A stretch of DNA of 64,000 nt from Orenia marismortui DSM 5156 (GTDB lineage: Bacteria > Bacillota > Halanaerobiia > Halobacteroidales > Halobacteroidaceae). This document shows positions 50,736-61,438 of the stretch, one piece after another. Numbering within the stretch: the first letter of the stretch is position 1; each line of letters opens with the position of its first letter. The stretch is taken from assembly GCF_000379025.1 (NCBI RefSeq), contig NZ_KB900620.1, positions 54,802 to 118,801 on the forward strand, written 5' to 3'. Under the pieces are notes generated by a model. The model was not told the DNA's origin. It saw only the letters and a list, made by a program, of their open reading frames with translations, and did no database searches. The translations under genes and the position numbers were made by a program.

Positions 50736-53700
50736 TTACTCCTCAGTTAAAGTATTTTGAACATGAACTGAGAATGTCTCAACTGCATCTTTAGCAATAG
50801 TAACTAAATTATTATCTGGATTAGAGATATAGTAAGCAGTTAAGTTACCATCTTCTTTAGTTACTGCATTTGCTAATGTAATCTTAAGGGTTCTTCCACT
50901 ATCAACAACTTCAATAGTGTTAATAGGTAATGCAGTACCATCATTTACAGTATATACCTTTAAGTCTAGACTATTAATATCATCACTATTTCCTTGATAT
51001 TCTATAGCTTGAGTCATTGGCACTGTAACAACAGCACTATCATTAGCAGTATCATTAACTAAAGTAGTCTCACTATCATAATCTATTGCTAGATCATTTT
51101 CTACTTCGTTAGCTACAGCAAAAGCAGCAACACTAGCATCAACCACTGCAAGATTTCCATATTGATCTTGTAAATGATCATTATTAGTGTAATCTAATGT
51201 TACACTTGCAGTCTCTTCAACTTTTCTATCAAGAGTTAATGTTAATTTATTAGCACTTATATTCACAGCAGTGATAGTAGTATTATTTCCATTAATTGCT
51301 ACTTTGAAGTCACTAATAAGATCTTCATCACTCACACCACTTACTCTTTGAACAGAAGTGTCATTTCCAGTTGCATCATCTATATTGGTTTTTTCTTCAA
51401 ATGTTACAACTACTTTATCAGAAGCATTATCTGCAACTACAGCACTAGCAACTTTTGCTCCTTCTACTTCATTTACAACCGCTTCATTACTAAGCTCAAC
51501 ATCATTTGCTACAAATTCAAATATACCGCTTACTTGAACTAAAGCATCTTCTTTAACCTTTTCATCTAATGTAATACTTACATTATTACCGCTAGCTCTT
51601 ACATTAGATATAGTAGCAGAGCTACCACCTACTGTTACATCAATACTATCAACAGTTGGAGTATTGATAACACTATCAGTAAATGTCAAGCTAATTATAT
51701 TTGAAGTATTATCTTCAACTATAGCACTTTCAAAAGAAGCAAAGTCTAAACTTTCGATTGGTACATTTTTATTAATCTTATTACTATCTAAATTATCATT
51801 TTCAAGATAATTGTGTCTACCATCAGTAATCTTACTATCAATATGATCTTGATCAGCACCAGCAACAAATTCATAACTTACTGTAACATTACCAGAGTCA
51901 ACAGTGATTGGCTTATTAAGAGTAAGAAGAATTTGCTCTTCTGGCTGACCAGTTTTCTTCAACTGAGTATTAGTAACCTTAATTTCTTGGCTACCAAAAT
52001 ATACTTTAAAGTTATCATCAGCAAAGTCATCTCCATAACTAGCATCAAAACCAAAGTCTGGATCATCTTGATCAATAGCGATCACTTTGTTTAAGTTTAA
52101 TAGAATTGTATGTGGATTAGTTGCTTTACCACCAGTAATGTATAATTCTTCAACATCATTTAGACCAATATTATCGCCATTAGCTAAGTCAATGGTAGAA
52201 GTAGCATCAGGATCAAATCCAATACCATCAAAATCAACTACAGTATCACCATCTACATCTTTAATAACATTTTCTATATAGTGTAAAGTAAATTCATCTT
52301 CTCCAGCAACATAATCATCTAAAGTTAAGATAACTTTCTCTCCACTTACTGTAGCATTTGTTACAGTTATTTCTTCAGGATCTTTACTATCTCTTACCCC
52401 ACCTGAATAATCAACATAGAATATGTTTTCCTGAGCATCATTAACAATTTTACTAACTTCTTTAATATCATCATTGAAGGTTAATTCAATTATATCTGGC
52501 TGATTTCTATCTCCTTCAATAACGATAGCATTAATTAATTCAGTTGGTACTTTTACTTGATTATCTACAGTTTCATCAATAAATGGCAGTACTCTATTAT
52601 ATAAATCATCAGCAGTAGAATCTACAATTAAATCAGTAGTTACTGGACTATCTGATCTAAACTGAGGATCATAAGTCACTGTAATGTCATTAATTTTTGC
52701 ATTTTCATCTACAGCTTCTTCTAATGTTAAAACAACCTGGTCTGCATCTGTACCTGCAGTAACATCAATAACATTTATTTCACCTTGACTACTATTTACT
52801 GTAAAAGCATTAGGATCAGCAGCAACAACATTATAAAGTTCTACATTAGCATTAAAATCCAATACAAGCTTATCAGCTGCTCCATCAAAGATTGTTGCAG
52901 TTTCCAATTCAGGAACTTCAATTCTATTAGGAACAGACTTACCTTTTGTAGAGAAGTCACCAGAACCTGCAGCAAATGATCTTGCTACATTATTATTTCC
53001 ATCTTCTAAAACATCTTGATCATTATAAACATTATTTCCAGGAATATAAGCTACCTCAATCTTTTCTCCCTCTAAAATCCTAGTATCAATAGTTAATTGA
53101 ATTCGAGTTCCACCAGTACTAACATCAATATCACTAGGAATATAAGCTTTATCATTAAGATAAACTGTAAATTGTTCTGCAACTTTATTTGCATCCCCAT
53201 CTATAGTTACATTAGAATCCAATTCTACTAGAACTGCATCTTGATCAGCAGTAACAGTATTATCTATTAGACTCATATCATTTCTATTATCAGTCACAGC
53301 TACTGGAATCATTTCATAATCTGGCGCATTTACAGCATTAGCTACACCCTGGTTTTCAAACCCAACTGTTTGATCCTCAGCAATATCTCTAATAAATTCA
53401 TATTCTTCAAGAGGAGTATATGATACTGTAATATCATCATCTTCAAGAATTTTTTGTACAAGTGTCAAAGTTATAGTATCCTGACCACTATAAGAAGTAT
53501 CTATATCATCTCTTGTTACAGCTTTAATTTCAACTTCTGTACCATTTACCATTACCGTAAAGTTATCAGATGCATCAATATCTTCATAATCTTCATCTAC
53601 TAAAGGATCTAAATCCATATCAAAGATAATTTCTAAGCTATATGGATTATTGTCTCTCACTATAGCATCAGCAAAATCTGGGGCATCAACATTGTTTGTT

Positions 53701-55595
53701 ACTGGATAATTAACATGAGCAAATAATGGATCATTATCAGCATCAGCATTAATATCTCCACTACCATCATAACTTATAGTAACTATTTGATCTTCTTTTA
53801 CATCTTCAGCTAATACTAAAGTAGCATATTCTTCACCATTACCTTCTGAATTATTATGCATACTCTTAATAGCTATTTCTGTGTCATTTACCTTTACAGT
53901 AAATCCACTCTTATCTGATAATCCAACTTCTTCACTGAAAGTTAGATTAATTTCATTGGCTACATCATCATCAATAACTGCATCTGTAATAGCAGGAACT
54001 ACATCAACCTTATAATCAGCAGTAGTAATTCCATCAGCAGCAGTTATAGTTACAGTAGCATCATCTACAATTGCTTCACTTGGAAGAATTGCATTATCTT
54101 CTGGAGCAAATACTGTATTAAATGCAACTCCAGCAGCATTAGTATTTACCACTACTGTTTTAGCTTCATTATCAATAGCTAACTCTCTAATATCATCTGA
54201 TATTAAATTAGTATTATCAGATGGCTCTGCAGTTTCTATATCATAAATTCTAACTGTTCCAATTGCTGATCTAACTACTAATTTGTATTCATTTCCAGGC
54301 ACTAAATCCTTTACATCATCTGCTTTATCAGCACTAAATTCATCATCGTAATCTTTTTCTACGAACATAACATCTTTATAATCGTTATCATAATCAAGTT
54401 TTGAAATATCAAATTTTCCATTATAAGAGATTGTTACAGTACCACTACTAATTACATTAGCAGTGTTATCTACAGTATAGTACTTGTTTCCATCAACATT
54501 AACTCTAGACTCTACTGTATTGTCTTTATACATTGGGTCTATCTCTATCTTATACTCAGTAGTTTTTCCATTTTCTGCTCTTACTACGATTAGATCTTCT
54601 TCACTAACTCGATAAGTAGAAGTATTATCTTCTTTGCCAGCAATTGAAATAATATCTGCCCCAGTATCCACTGTTCTTAAAGCTGAGTATAGCTTCTCTA
54701 CAGTTGGTAATACTATTTCTGGCAATTCATCTTCATCAAGTAAAACAAATACCTTATTAGCTGTATTATCTATATCTGTAACAACTGCTTCAATACCAGT
54801 TACACCATCATCTTCCATATCTTCTTGAATACTCTCTAAGTTAGTATTAATGCTTAATCCTAACTTAGCAGTTTCAATAGCTCCAAGCTTACTACCTTCT
54901 TCACCATCTTTATCATAATTAACAAAAGTGTTATCTTCAATTATAACCTTCAATTCATTTGCTACTCTTCCATTGATTCTAATAATTAATACCTTATCTT
55001 CCAAATAATCAGTATCATCATCACCATCATCTGTATTTGTCTCATCTAAAGAATCTAAGAAAGTAGCTGCTTCTTCATTAGCTAAAAGATTAACAGAAAA
55101 ATCTCCATCTAACCCCTCAACTGTAATAGCTTCTTTTAGATCTTTTCTAGCATCTGCTTCTCTAATATCTCTATCAAAAGAGATAATAAATAATGTCTCA
55201 TCTATATCTTCCTTATACTCTATTCCTTCAACATAAGTTGCACCAGTTACACCAGTCATTGTAAATTCTACATCTTCTTGATTTGATTTAACTTCATATG
55301 CTTCCGGCTCAAAAAAAGTAGCTGATTGTGCTTCTCCAGCAACTGGAGTAATCTCAACACCTTCTTTAACCCTTGTAAAACTCCATTTTCCTTCTGTATC
55401 AGTTTCAGCAACTTTATTACCTGCATTTAACTTAATGCCTTCAACTCCAGTTCCATCAGCTTTGATCACTTTACCAGACACATTATATGTAGGCGAACCA
55501 TCGTCATCACTACAACCTACTAATGCCAAAAGTCCTATCATCAATACTGATATAACTAATAATTTATTATTTTTCTGACTAAAAAACGAACCCAT
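50736..55595 (-). CDS. Giant acidic lipoprotein with nine SwmB-like Ig-fold repeats
   Basis: 1619 residues from the ATG at 55595 (MGSFFSQKNNKLL), which has GGGGAGGAA upstream and a signal peptide ending in the lipobox LALVGC. An in-frame GTG 34 codons earlier would bury the signal. After Cys comes a carboxypeptidase-regulatory-like fold (YNVSGKVIKADGTGVEGIKL), then Ig-like segments. From about residue 565 nine units of 95-150 residues follow. Each has the plan AIVxDxxxxxIxLTF, FTVxVNG, VxLTLxxxV, ITVSYT, as in SwmB-type adhesive repeats. The protein is very rich in Asp and Glu, fitting a salty habitat or calcium binding. Role inferred: surface adhesion or matrix. Confidence 0.85.
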   Translation of the reverse strand: MGSFFSQKNNKLLVISVLMIGLLALVGCSDDDGSPTYNVSGKVIKADGTGVEGIKLNAGNKVAETDTEGKWSFTRVKEGVEITPVAGEAQSATFFEPEAYEVKSNQEDVEFTMTGVTGATYVEGIEYKEDIDETLFIISFDRDIREADARKDLKEAITVEGLDGDFSVNLLANEEAATFLDSLDETNTDDGDDDTDYLEDKVLIIRINGRVANELKVIIEDNTFVNYDKDGEEGSKLGAIETAKLGLSINTNLESIQEDMEDDGVTGIEAVVTDIDNTANKVFVLLDEDELPEIVLPTVEKLYSALRTVDTGADIISIAGKEDNTSTYRVSEEDLIVVRAENGKTTEYKIEIDPMYKDNTVESRVNVDGNKYYTVDNTANVISSGTVTISYNGKFDISKLDYDNDYKDVMFVEKDYDDEFSADKADDVKDLVPGNEYKLVVRSAIGTVRIYDIETAEPSDNTNLISDDIRELAIDNEAKTVVVNTNAAGVAFNTVFAPEDNAILPSEAIVDDATVTITAADGITTADYKVDVVPAITDAVIDDDVANEINLTFSEEVGLSDKSGFTVKVNDTEIAIKSMHNNSEGNGEEYATLVLAEDVKEDQIVTISYDGSGDINADADNDPLFAHVNYPVTNNVDAPDFADAIVRDNNPYSLEIIFDMDLDPLVDEDYEDIDASDNFTVMVNGTEVEIKAVTRDDIDTSYSGQDTITLTLVQKILEDDDITVSYTPLEEYEFIRDIAEDQTVGFENQGVANAVNAPDYEMIPVAVTDNRNDMSLIDNTVTADQDAVLVELDSNVTIDGDANKVAEQFTVYLNDKAYIPSDIDVSTGGTRIQLTIDTRILEGEKIEVAYIPGNNVYNDQDVLEDGNNNVARSFAAGSGDFSTKGKSVPNRIEVPELETATIFDGAADKLVLDFNANVELYNVVAADPNAFTVNSSQGEINVIDVTAGTDADQVVLTLEEAVDENAKINDITVTYDPQFRSDSPVTTDLIVDSTADDLYNRVLPFIDETVDNQVKVPTELINAIVIEGDRNQPDIIELTFNDDIKEVSKIVNDAQENIFYVDYSGGVRDSKDPEEITVTNATVSGEKVILTLDDYVAGEDEFTLHYIENVIKDVDGDTVVDFDGIGFDPDATSTIDLANGDNIGLNDVEELYITGGKATNPHTILLNLNKVIAIDQDDPDFGFDASYGDDFADDNFKVYFGSQEIKVTNTQLKKTGQPEEQILLTLNKPITVDSGNVTVSYEFVAGADQDHIDSKITDGRHNYLENDNLDSNKINKNVPIESLDFASFESAIVEDNTSNIISLTFTDSVINTPTVDSIDVTVGGSSATISNVRASGNNVSITLDEKVKEDALVQVSGIFEFVANDVELSNEAVVNEVEGAKVASAVVADNASDKVVVTFEEKTNIDDATGNDTSVQRVSGVSDEDLISDFKVAINGNNTTITAVNISANKLTLTLDRKVEETASVTLDYTNNDHLQDQYGNLAVVDASVAAFAVANEVENDLAIDYDSETTLVNDTANDSAVVTVPMTQAIEYQGNSDDINSLDLKVYTVNDGTALPINTIEVVDSGRTLKITLANAVTKEDGNLTAYYISNPDNNLVTIAKDAVETFSVHVQNTLTEE

Positions 55596-55782
55596 AATTG
55601 AAATTCCTCCCCATATTTTATCACTTATTAAGTTATCACAATTAGTTTCACATAAAATTAAACTAATTCTTATATAATACCGCCTTCTAAAATTCACCTC
55701 CTTTCCAGCAGTTTACTTGATAAATTTTATTTAAATCCTATTATTTTTGTTTTTATGAAATTAATGGATATCACATCTAAAC

Positions 55783-55811
55783 ATAATAAATGTTTTTTTA
55801 ACAAATGTCAA
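55783..55811 (-). promoter_or_regulatory. Promoter of the giant lipoprotein gene
   Basis: Minus strand TTGACA (55806-55811), 17 bases, then TATTAT (55783-55788). The predicted start near 55776 gives a leader of about 180 bases that contains a strong AAAGGAGGTG near 55696-55705 not followed by a usable ATG. Confidence 0.7.
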
Positions 55812-56036
55812 GGCAATTTTTAAATAAAAAATACATAATTAGAATTTATATCCTGTAATTTATAGTCTTTTTATCCCTGCTTTTTATCAAATAAGAAAAA
55901 TAAGCTATAATTATAATAAATAAACTCATCCATTATTTTCTAATAAATATTGCTTTTTAAATAAATATTTATCACATTTGATATAACTGATTTAAAAATA
56001 ATACAAAAATACTTTCAGATAAGCTAATCAAAAACA

Positions 56037-56069
56037 GACCTACCAGAATCAAATATATTCCAGTAGGTC
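56037..56069 (-). terminator. Weak hairpin, possible terminator
   Basis: GACCTAC (56037-56043) and GTAGGTC (56063-56069) form a 7-bp stem with a 19-base loop; on the minus strand it runs into TGTTTTTG. It lies downstream of a gene remnant. The rest of 55812-56510 shows no intact gene. Confidence 0.4.
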
Positions 56070-56148
56070 GACTTTAATAACCAAATTTATTAAATTGTTA
56101 ATATTTTACATTTGATCTTAGAGCTTTTCCACTAGCCCTTGCACATTA

Positions 56149-56262
56149 TTATAAATCTGATGTTATATTTTGAATTAATTTAACTGTTTTTCCTACACTG
56201 ACTCTAGTATTCTCTTCTACTTCTTTGACCATAACTTCTATCTTTTCTACTGCTTTAGTAGA
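56149..56262 (-). pseudogene. Possible chemoreceptor (MCP) fragment
   Basis: An open stretch reads STKAVEKIEVMVKEVEENTR, then VSVGKTVKLIQNITSDL and a stop. This helical pattern resembles the part of MCP signalling domains after the hairpin tip (STKAxxEIxxMIKEVQExT). The frame is closed by a stop directly upstream, and no upstream MCP sequence is intact, so a gene relic is the best guess. Confidence 0.35.
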
Positions 56263-56510
56263 TTATCCTTATAATATTCTGTTATCTAAGAAATGGTAAA
56301 AGGATAATAGATAGTATAAGCACCGATATAGTATTTAGACCCTAAATTAATTCAATCATGAAGCTTTCCAATACTAAATCTCCATTTATTTAATGTTGTT
56401 TACAATTAATGAGAATCATTACCTTTAATTATGTAGTTAATCGCTATTCTATTTTGTAAAGAAAATATTAGCTATCCCTGATATATAATCTTTTACCTCA
56501 AAAAATAGAA

Positions 56511-56542
56511 AAAGATGTAGGAATTTAAATTCCTACACCTTT
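56511..56542 (-). terminator. Palindromic terminator of the accDA-pfkA-pyk operon
   Basis: Sixteen-base arms (56511-56526, 56527-56542) meet without spacer at GAATTTAAATTC, with one mismatch that is a G-U pair in the minus-strand RNA. A T-rich tract follows. It is 18 bases after the pyk stop. Confidence 0.88.
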
Positions 56543-56559
56543 GAATATTATATACAAAA

Positions 56560-57978
56560 TTATTTAGCAACTTCAATTTTTAATAAATTAGTTGTACCTG
56601 CTTCTCCAACTGGAGTTCCAGCTGTAATTACAACTACATCATCTTTATTAACATACCCTGCTTCTAGAGTTGCATTAATAGAATCTTGAATCATTTCATC
56701 AGTAGATTCTGTAATATCAGCCAAAATAGGCTTAACTCCCCAGGATAAAATTAATTTATTGAATACTCTTTGATTAGGAGTTACTGCAACAATTGGAGTA
56801 GATGGTCTATATTTAGATACCATCTTTGCAGTATATCCTGATTGAGTACTAGTAACAATTGCAGCAGCATCTAATTCATAAGCACTTTTGCAAGTTGCAT
56901 AACTAATAGAATCAGTTATAGTATTTCTAGACTCTAATCCATCTCTATCCATTAATTGAGCATATTTTAATTGTTTTTCTGTTTCTATAGCAATTCTAGC
57001 CATAGTTGCTACAGATTCAACTGGATAATCTCCAGCAGCAGTCTCTCCAGATAACATTGTTGCATCAGTACCATCATAAATAGCATTAGCGACATCACTC
57101 GCTTCTGCTCTAGTTGGACGAGGGTTCTTCTGCATAGAATCTAACATTTGAGTAGCAGTAATAACTGGCTTTCCTGCTTTATTACATTTCTTAATCATCA
57201 TCTTTTGAGCAGCTGGTACTTTTTCAGGTGGAATTTCTACACCTAAGTCACCACGAGCTACCATTAACCCATCTGCTACCTCTAAGATTTCATCAAGATT
57301 TTCTACACCCTCTTGATTTTCAATCTTAGGAATGATATGAATATCTGCATCTTCTTCTTCTAAAATCTCTCTAATTGCTAAAACATCAGATGCCTTACGA
57401 ACAAAAGAAGCAGCAATAAAATCTACACCTTGCTCAATACCAAATTTAATGTCAGCAATATCTTTTTCAGTAATAGCTGGTAAATTAACAGCAACACCTG
57501 GTAGGTTAACACCTTTTCTAGATCCTAATTTACCACCATTAACTACATCACAAATAACATCTGTACTAGTAGTTGATTTAACTTTTAATCCAATTAAACC
57601 ATCATCAATTAAGATAGTATCTCCAGCATTCATATCCTTAGGTAAATCTTTATATGTAACTGAAGTTCTGGTATTATCTCCCTCAATATCTTCTGTAGTT
57701 AAAGTAAACTCTTGCCCTCTTTCTAACATAACCTTCTCATCATTTACTAACATACCAGTTCTAATCTCAGGACCTTTAGTATCTAAAAGAATTGCAACTG
57801 GCTTACCCTTCTCTTTAGATAATTCTCTAATTGTTTTTACTCTTGCACCATGTTCTTTAAAATCACCATGGGAAAAGTTCAGTCTTGCTACATTCATACC
57901 TGCATCGATTAATTTAGATAATGTTTCTCTATCCTCACTTGCAGGACCTATTGTACATACAATTTTCGTCTTTCTCAT
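56560..57978 (-). CDS. pyk: Pyruvate kinase
   Basis: The last step of glycolysis, phosphoenolpyruvate plus ADP to pyruvate plus ATP. The 472-residue protein has [21 protein letters not shown], the active-site [29 protein letters not shown] and [10 protein letters not shown]. It is the short form, without the extra C-terminal PEP-utiliser domain of Bacillus pyruvate kinases. GGAGG stands upstream of the ATG. It follows pfkA by 41 bases, the classic pairing of the two regulated glycolytic steps. Confidence 0.98.
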   Translation of the reverse strand: MRKTKIVCTIGPASEDRETLSKLIDAGMNVARLNFSHGDFKEHGARVKTIRELSKEKGKPVAILLDTKGPEIRTGMLVNDEKVMLERGQEFTLTTEDIEGDNTRTSVTYKDLPKDMNAGDTILIDDGLIGLKVKSTTSTDVICDVVNGGKLGSRKGVNLPGVAVNLPAITEKDIADIKFGIEQGVDFIAASFVRKASDVLAIREILEEEDADIHIIPKIENQEGVENLDEILEVADGLMVARGDLGVEIPPEKVPAAQKMMIKKCNKAGKPVITATQMLDSMQKNPRPTRAEASDVANAIYDGTDATMLSGETAAGDYPVESVATMARIAIETEKQLKYAQLMDRDGLESRNTITDSISYATCKSAYELDAAAIVTSTQSGYTAKMVSKYRPSTPIVAVTPNQRVFNKLILSWGVKPILADITESTDEMIQDSINATLEAGYVNKDDVVVITAGTPVGEAGTTNLLKIEVAK

Positions 57979-58019
57979 TATTAATATTCCCTCCTCAATA
58001 CTTACCCTCTTAATAATAT

Positions 58020-59027
58020 TTATATTGATAAAATGTTAGCTAATTCATATAATTCTTCATCAAATTCTTTATTACCCTCAATAGCATCTCTGATCTCTGC
58101 TATTTCAACCTTATTATGTATTAACCCTACCATCTTATTTGTCTCTCCAGACAATAGCGCATTTACTGAAGCTGCTCCTAATCTACTAGCTAATAGTCTA
58201 TCTCGACCAGTAGGTGAGCCACCACGTTGAATATGACCCAAAATAGAAACTCTTGTTTCAAATCCAGTTCTTTCATTAATTTCTTTACCAATTAAGAAAG
58301 CATTACTTTCATTAACATCTCTATTTGTAGTGAATTCTTGTCCATCCATCTCTACACCTTCAGCAACTAAGATAATACTATGAATCTTACCTTCTTCATA
58401 TCCAGCTTGAATATTCTCACAAACTTTATCCATATCAAACTTCATCTCTGGAACTAAGATGGATTCAGCACCACCAGCTAATCCAGCAGCTAAAGTTAAG
58501 AATCCAGCATGACGACCCATAGCTTCGATAACAAAAGCTCTCTCATGAGAACTGGCTGTATCACGAATCTTGGAAATTGCGTCAATAATAGTATTCATTG
58601 CAGTATCATATCCAATTGCATCATCTGTACAGGCAATATCATTATCAATAGTAGCAGGAACTCCAATAGTTCTAATTCCAGTCTCTTCGTTTAATAGCAT
58701 CGCTCCAGTAAAAGAACCATCTCCACCAATAACTATTAAACCTTCAACACCTTCTTTTTTAAGTTGTTCAGCAGCTTTTTGACGGCCTTCTTTAGTTCTA
58801 AACTCATCACAACGTGCAGAGCGTAAGAAAGTTCCACCTCGTTGAATAATATCACTAACAGAACTCTTATCTAACTTTACAAAATCACCATCAATAACTC
58901 CAGCATAACCTCTATTTACACCTATTACCTCTACACCATCATAAATCGCTTTTCTAACTACTGCTCTAACAGCAGCGTTCATCCCTGGTGCATCCCCACC
59001 ACTAGTTAGCACAGCTATCTTCTTCAT
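58020..59027 (-). CDS. pfkA: ATP-dependent 6-phosphofructokinase
   Basis: Phosphorylates fructose 6-phosphate. [20 protein letters not shown] is the ATP-site start, with the second-phosphate region [10 protein letters not shown] near residue 100 (Gly before DGS, the ATP form), catalytic PATIDNDI and the fructose-6-phosphate site EAMGRHAG. At 335 residues it is some 15 longer than the usual 319-320, through its C-terminal tail. AAGGAGGAG precedes the ATG. It is third in the accD-accA-pfkA-pyk operon. Confidence 0.98.
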   Translation of the reverse strand: MKKIAVLTSGGDAPGMNAAVRAVVRKAIYDGVEVIGVNRGYAGVIDGDFVKLDKSSVSDIIQRGGTFLRSARCDEFRTKEGRQKAAEQLKKEGVEGLIVIGGDGSFTGAMLLNEETGIRTIGVPATIDNDIACTDDAIGYDTAMNTIIDAISKIRDTASSHERAFVIEAMGRHAGFLTLAAGLAGGAESILVPEMKFDMDKVCENIQAGYEEGKIHSIILVAEGVEMDGQEFTTNRDVNESNAFLIGKEINERTGFETRVSILGHIQRGGSPTGRDRLLASRLGAASVNALLSGETNKMVGLIHNKVEIAEIRDAIEGNKEFDEELYELANILSI

Positions 59028-59060
59028 ATAAACTCCTCCTTAAATCTTTAGGTCAATTTT

Positions 59061-60044
59061 TTATGTTTCATCTATAATTTTCTCTACATTTTCTTTAATT
59101 TGCCCCATAGCTCTAAACTTATTATATCTCATGTCTAATAATTCCTCTGGAGTAAATTTCTGTAGCGAATTTATTTCTTTTAAAATTTCTTCTTTTATTA
59201 ATTTAGCACTAAGCTTGTAATCTTTGTGTGCCCCTCCTGGTGGTTCAGATATAATATCATCCACCACTCCTAAGTTAATTAAATCTTTAGCTGTAATCTT
59301 TAAAGCTTTAGCAGCAGTTTTTGCTTCTTTAGAATCTTTCCATAAGATTGCAGCACAAGCTTCTGGCGAACAAACAGAATAATATGTATATTCTAACATT
59401 AAAACTTTGTCACCTACACCTATACCTAAAGCACCTCCACTACCTCCTTCACCAACAACAATTACAATAATTGGAACTCTAATTCCAGACATCTCCATCA
59501 TATTCTTTGCAATCGCTTCCGCTTGGCCACGTTCTTCAGCTCCAAGCCCAGGATAAGCACCTGCAGTATTAATTATAGCGATAATTGGTCGATTAAACTT
59601 TTCAGCCTGTTTCATCAATCTTAAAGCTTTACGATACCCTTCAGGATGTGCCATCCCAAAGTTTCTCTCAAGATTTTCTTTAGTTGTCTTACCTTTTTGA
59701 TGTCCTAAAATAGTTACAGGAATATCATCAATCTTTCCAATCCCTCCAACTAATGCTTTATCATCTCCAAATTGTCTATCACCATGGAGTTCGATAAATT
59801 CATCACAAACTAGATTAATATAATCTAGTGTAGTTGGACGTTCTGGATGTCTAGCAATCTGTAACATTTGCCAAGGCTCTAACTGAGAAAATATTTCTTC
59901 TCGTAATGTTTCAGATCTTGTCTTCAATCTCTCTATTTCATCTGTTAAATCTATATCTTTTTCTTGCATAAACTCCTTAAGTTCATTCACTTTTTCTTCT
60001 AATTCAATAAGAGGTTTTTCAAAATCTAGATAATTATTAGGCAT
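59061..60044 (-). CDS. accA: Acetyl-CoA carboxylase carboxyltransferase subunit alpha
   Basis: With AccD transfers the carboxyl group from biotin to acetyl-CoA, forming malonyl-CoA for fatty-acid synthesis. The N-terminal helical segment [15 protein letters not shown], then [47 protein letters not shown] and [15 protein letters not shown] are all typical. I chose the ATG at 60044 (MPNNYLDF), 8 bases after GAGAGG; the in-frame GTG at 60053 is within that site. It overlaps accD by 8 bases. Confidence 0.97.
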   Translation of the reverse strand: MPNNYLDFEKPLIELEEKVNELKEFMQEKDIDLTDEIERLKTRSETLREEIFSQLEPWQMLQIARHPERPTTLDYINLVCDEFIELHGDRQFGDDKALVGGIGKIDDIPVTILGHQKGKTTKENLERNFGMAHPEGYRKALRLMKQAEKFNRPIIAIINTAGAYPGLGAEERGQAEAIAKNMMEMSGIRVPIIVIVVGEGGSGGALGIGVGDKVLMLEYTYYSVCSPEACAAILWKDSKEAKTAAKALKITAKDLINLGVVDDIISEPPGGAHKDYKLSAKLIKEEILKEINSLQKFTPEELLDMRYNKFRAMGQIKENVEKIIDET

Positions 60045-60945
60045 CTTGTTCACCTCTCAAATTATTTGGATAATGAATATCTAATATTTTAGCTAAGGTT
60101 GCTTTCAAATTAGATCTTTTAACTACTTTATCTATCATGCCATGCTCTAATAAGAATTCAGCAGTTTGAAAACCTTCTGGTAGATCACGATTAATCGTCT
60201 GCTTGATAACTCTTGGTCCAGCAAATCCAATCTTTGCTCCTGGTTCAGCAATATTAATATCACCTAAAGAAGCAAAACTTGCTGAAATACCACCATAAGT
60301 TGGATCAGTTAATATAGAAACAAATAATTCACCAGCCTGATCCAGCCTTTTTAAAGCAGCACTTGTCTTTGCCATCTGCATTAAAGAAAGCATTCCTTCA
60401 TACATACGAGCACCACCGCCACCACCAGCAACAATAACTAAAGGAATCTCCTGATCAATAGCTCTTTCTATAGCAAGAGTAAGCTTCTCACCCACAACGG
60501 AATTCATACTCCCCATCAAGAACCTAGAATCAAGAGCAGCCAAAGAAACAGCATGTCCATCTATGCTGCCTATTCCACTAATTACTGCATCTTTTAATCC
60601 TGTTCGCTTTTGATACTTTTTAACCTTTTTCTCATAATTAGGAAAATCAAGTGGATTAGCTGCCTCTAAATCTACATCATACTCTTCAAAATTATTCTCA
60701 TCTACTAATAATGATAATCTTTCAGTAGCAGTTAATCTAAAATGATAACCACAATTTGGACAAACTTTTAAACTCTCAGCCAATTTTTTATTAAAGATAA
60801 TATCTTTACATTCTTTACACTTAGTCCACAAATCATCAGGCATCTCTCGCCTATCTTCTTTATTTTTTCTATTGTCTTTTCTTACGCTTTGACCTTTTCT
60901 CTCTACAGTTACATACTTAGATTTCCCAAAGAAATCCTTCAGCAA
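60037..60945 (-). CDS. accD: Acetyl-CoA carboxylase carboxyltransferase subunit beta
   Basis: The beta carboxyltransferase subunit, 302 residues. The N-terminal zinc ribbon has CKECKDIIF and CPNCGYHF. The crotonase-like domain shows [30 protein letters not shown] and [19 protein letters not shown]. The start is a TTG after GAGGTG. It is the first gene of accD-accA-pfkA-pyk, with a promoter about 120 bases upstream, joining fatty-acid precursor supply to glycolysis as in other Firmicutes. Confidence 0.97.
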   Translation of the reverse strand: MLKDFFGKSKYVTVERKGQSVRKDNRKNKEDRREMPDDLWTKCKECKDIIFNKKLAESLKVCPNCGYHFRLTATERLSLLVDENNFEEYDVDLEAANPLDFPNYEKKVKKYQKRTGLKDAVISGIGSIDGHAVSLAALDSRFLMGSMNSVVGEKLTLAIERAIDQEIPLVIVAGGGGGARMYEGMLSLMQMAKTSAALKRLDQAGELFVSILTDPTYGGISASFASLGDINIAEPGAKIGFAGPRVIKQTINRDLPEGFQTAEFLLEHGMIDKVVKRSNLKATLAKILDIHYPNNLRGEQDA

Positions 60946-61038
60946 TATCCTTCACCTCACTAAATTAAGGAATATCATTTATGTTTATTATTATTAACTA
61001 AATCTATAATTTCAAAACTATTATATGTAAATAAGATA

Positions 61039-61057
61039 AGTATTATTTTCAAATACT
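61039..61057. promoter_or_regulatory. Candidate operator at the accD promoter
   Basis: AGTATT and AATACT (61039-61044, 61052-61057) form an inverted repeat with a 7-base centre, at the predicted transcription start. It loosely recalls the AGTA-n-TACT symmetry of lipid regulators such as FapR, but the match is poor. Confidence 0.3.
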
Positions 61058-61063
61058 GGTCTT

Positions 61064-61091
61064 ATTATAACACAAAATGAACAAATTGCAA
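61064..61091 (-). promoter_or_regulatory. Promoter of accDA-pfkA-pyk
   Basis: Minus strand TTGCAA (61086-61091), 16 bases, then a perfect TATAAT (61064-61069) preceded by TGT, an extended -10. The start is predicted near 61057. Confidence 0.65.
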
Positions 61092-61438
61092 CTTTACTAT
61101 ACTAAATTTTCAGAATTTATTTATTTTTTAAACATAGCTATTACTGAAGGTGAAATTAAAAGAATATAAAGCTTATTAATTTAATATGAATTACTATTAA
61201 TTTTATTAATTATTATTGAATTAGTCTTGGCTCATTATATACGAGCTAAAAATTACATTAATACCGAAGTTATAAAATCTATTATTAGAATTAAATTTGA
61301 TAACTCAAATTCAAGTTAAAGCTAAGGTAAAAGGCAAAAATATTTTTCAGGGTAAAACTCCAAACTACTTCTTAGAAAAAATTCTTCTTAGGAAAGTACT
61401 TTGGTTAAAAAATTATCATCTATATAACTTTGTAATCT
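61092..61438. other. Intergenic region after the Ser/Thr kinase gene
   Basis: No convincing gene. On the plus strand an open segment without start (61276-61449) would encode KGKNIFQGKTPNYFLEKILL and similar sequence; it overlaps the kinase end and is unrecognised. No clear terminator was found. Confidence 0.3.

Noticed and set aside
55596-55697. 34-codon N-terminal extension of the giant lipoprotein from a GTG start
   Set aside because: It would place charged residues ahead of the signal peptide; the ATG at 55595 has a proper ribosome site and gives a standard lipoprotein signal.
57449-58039. 196-codon plus-strand open frame
   Set aside because: It is antisense to pyk, low in complexity (Ser/Ile/Leu rich) and has no ribosome site; pyk in the opposite strand is certain.
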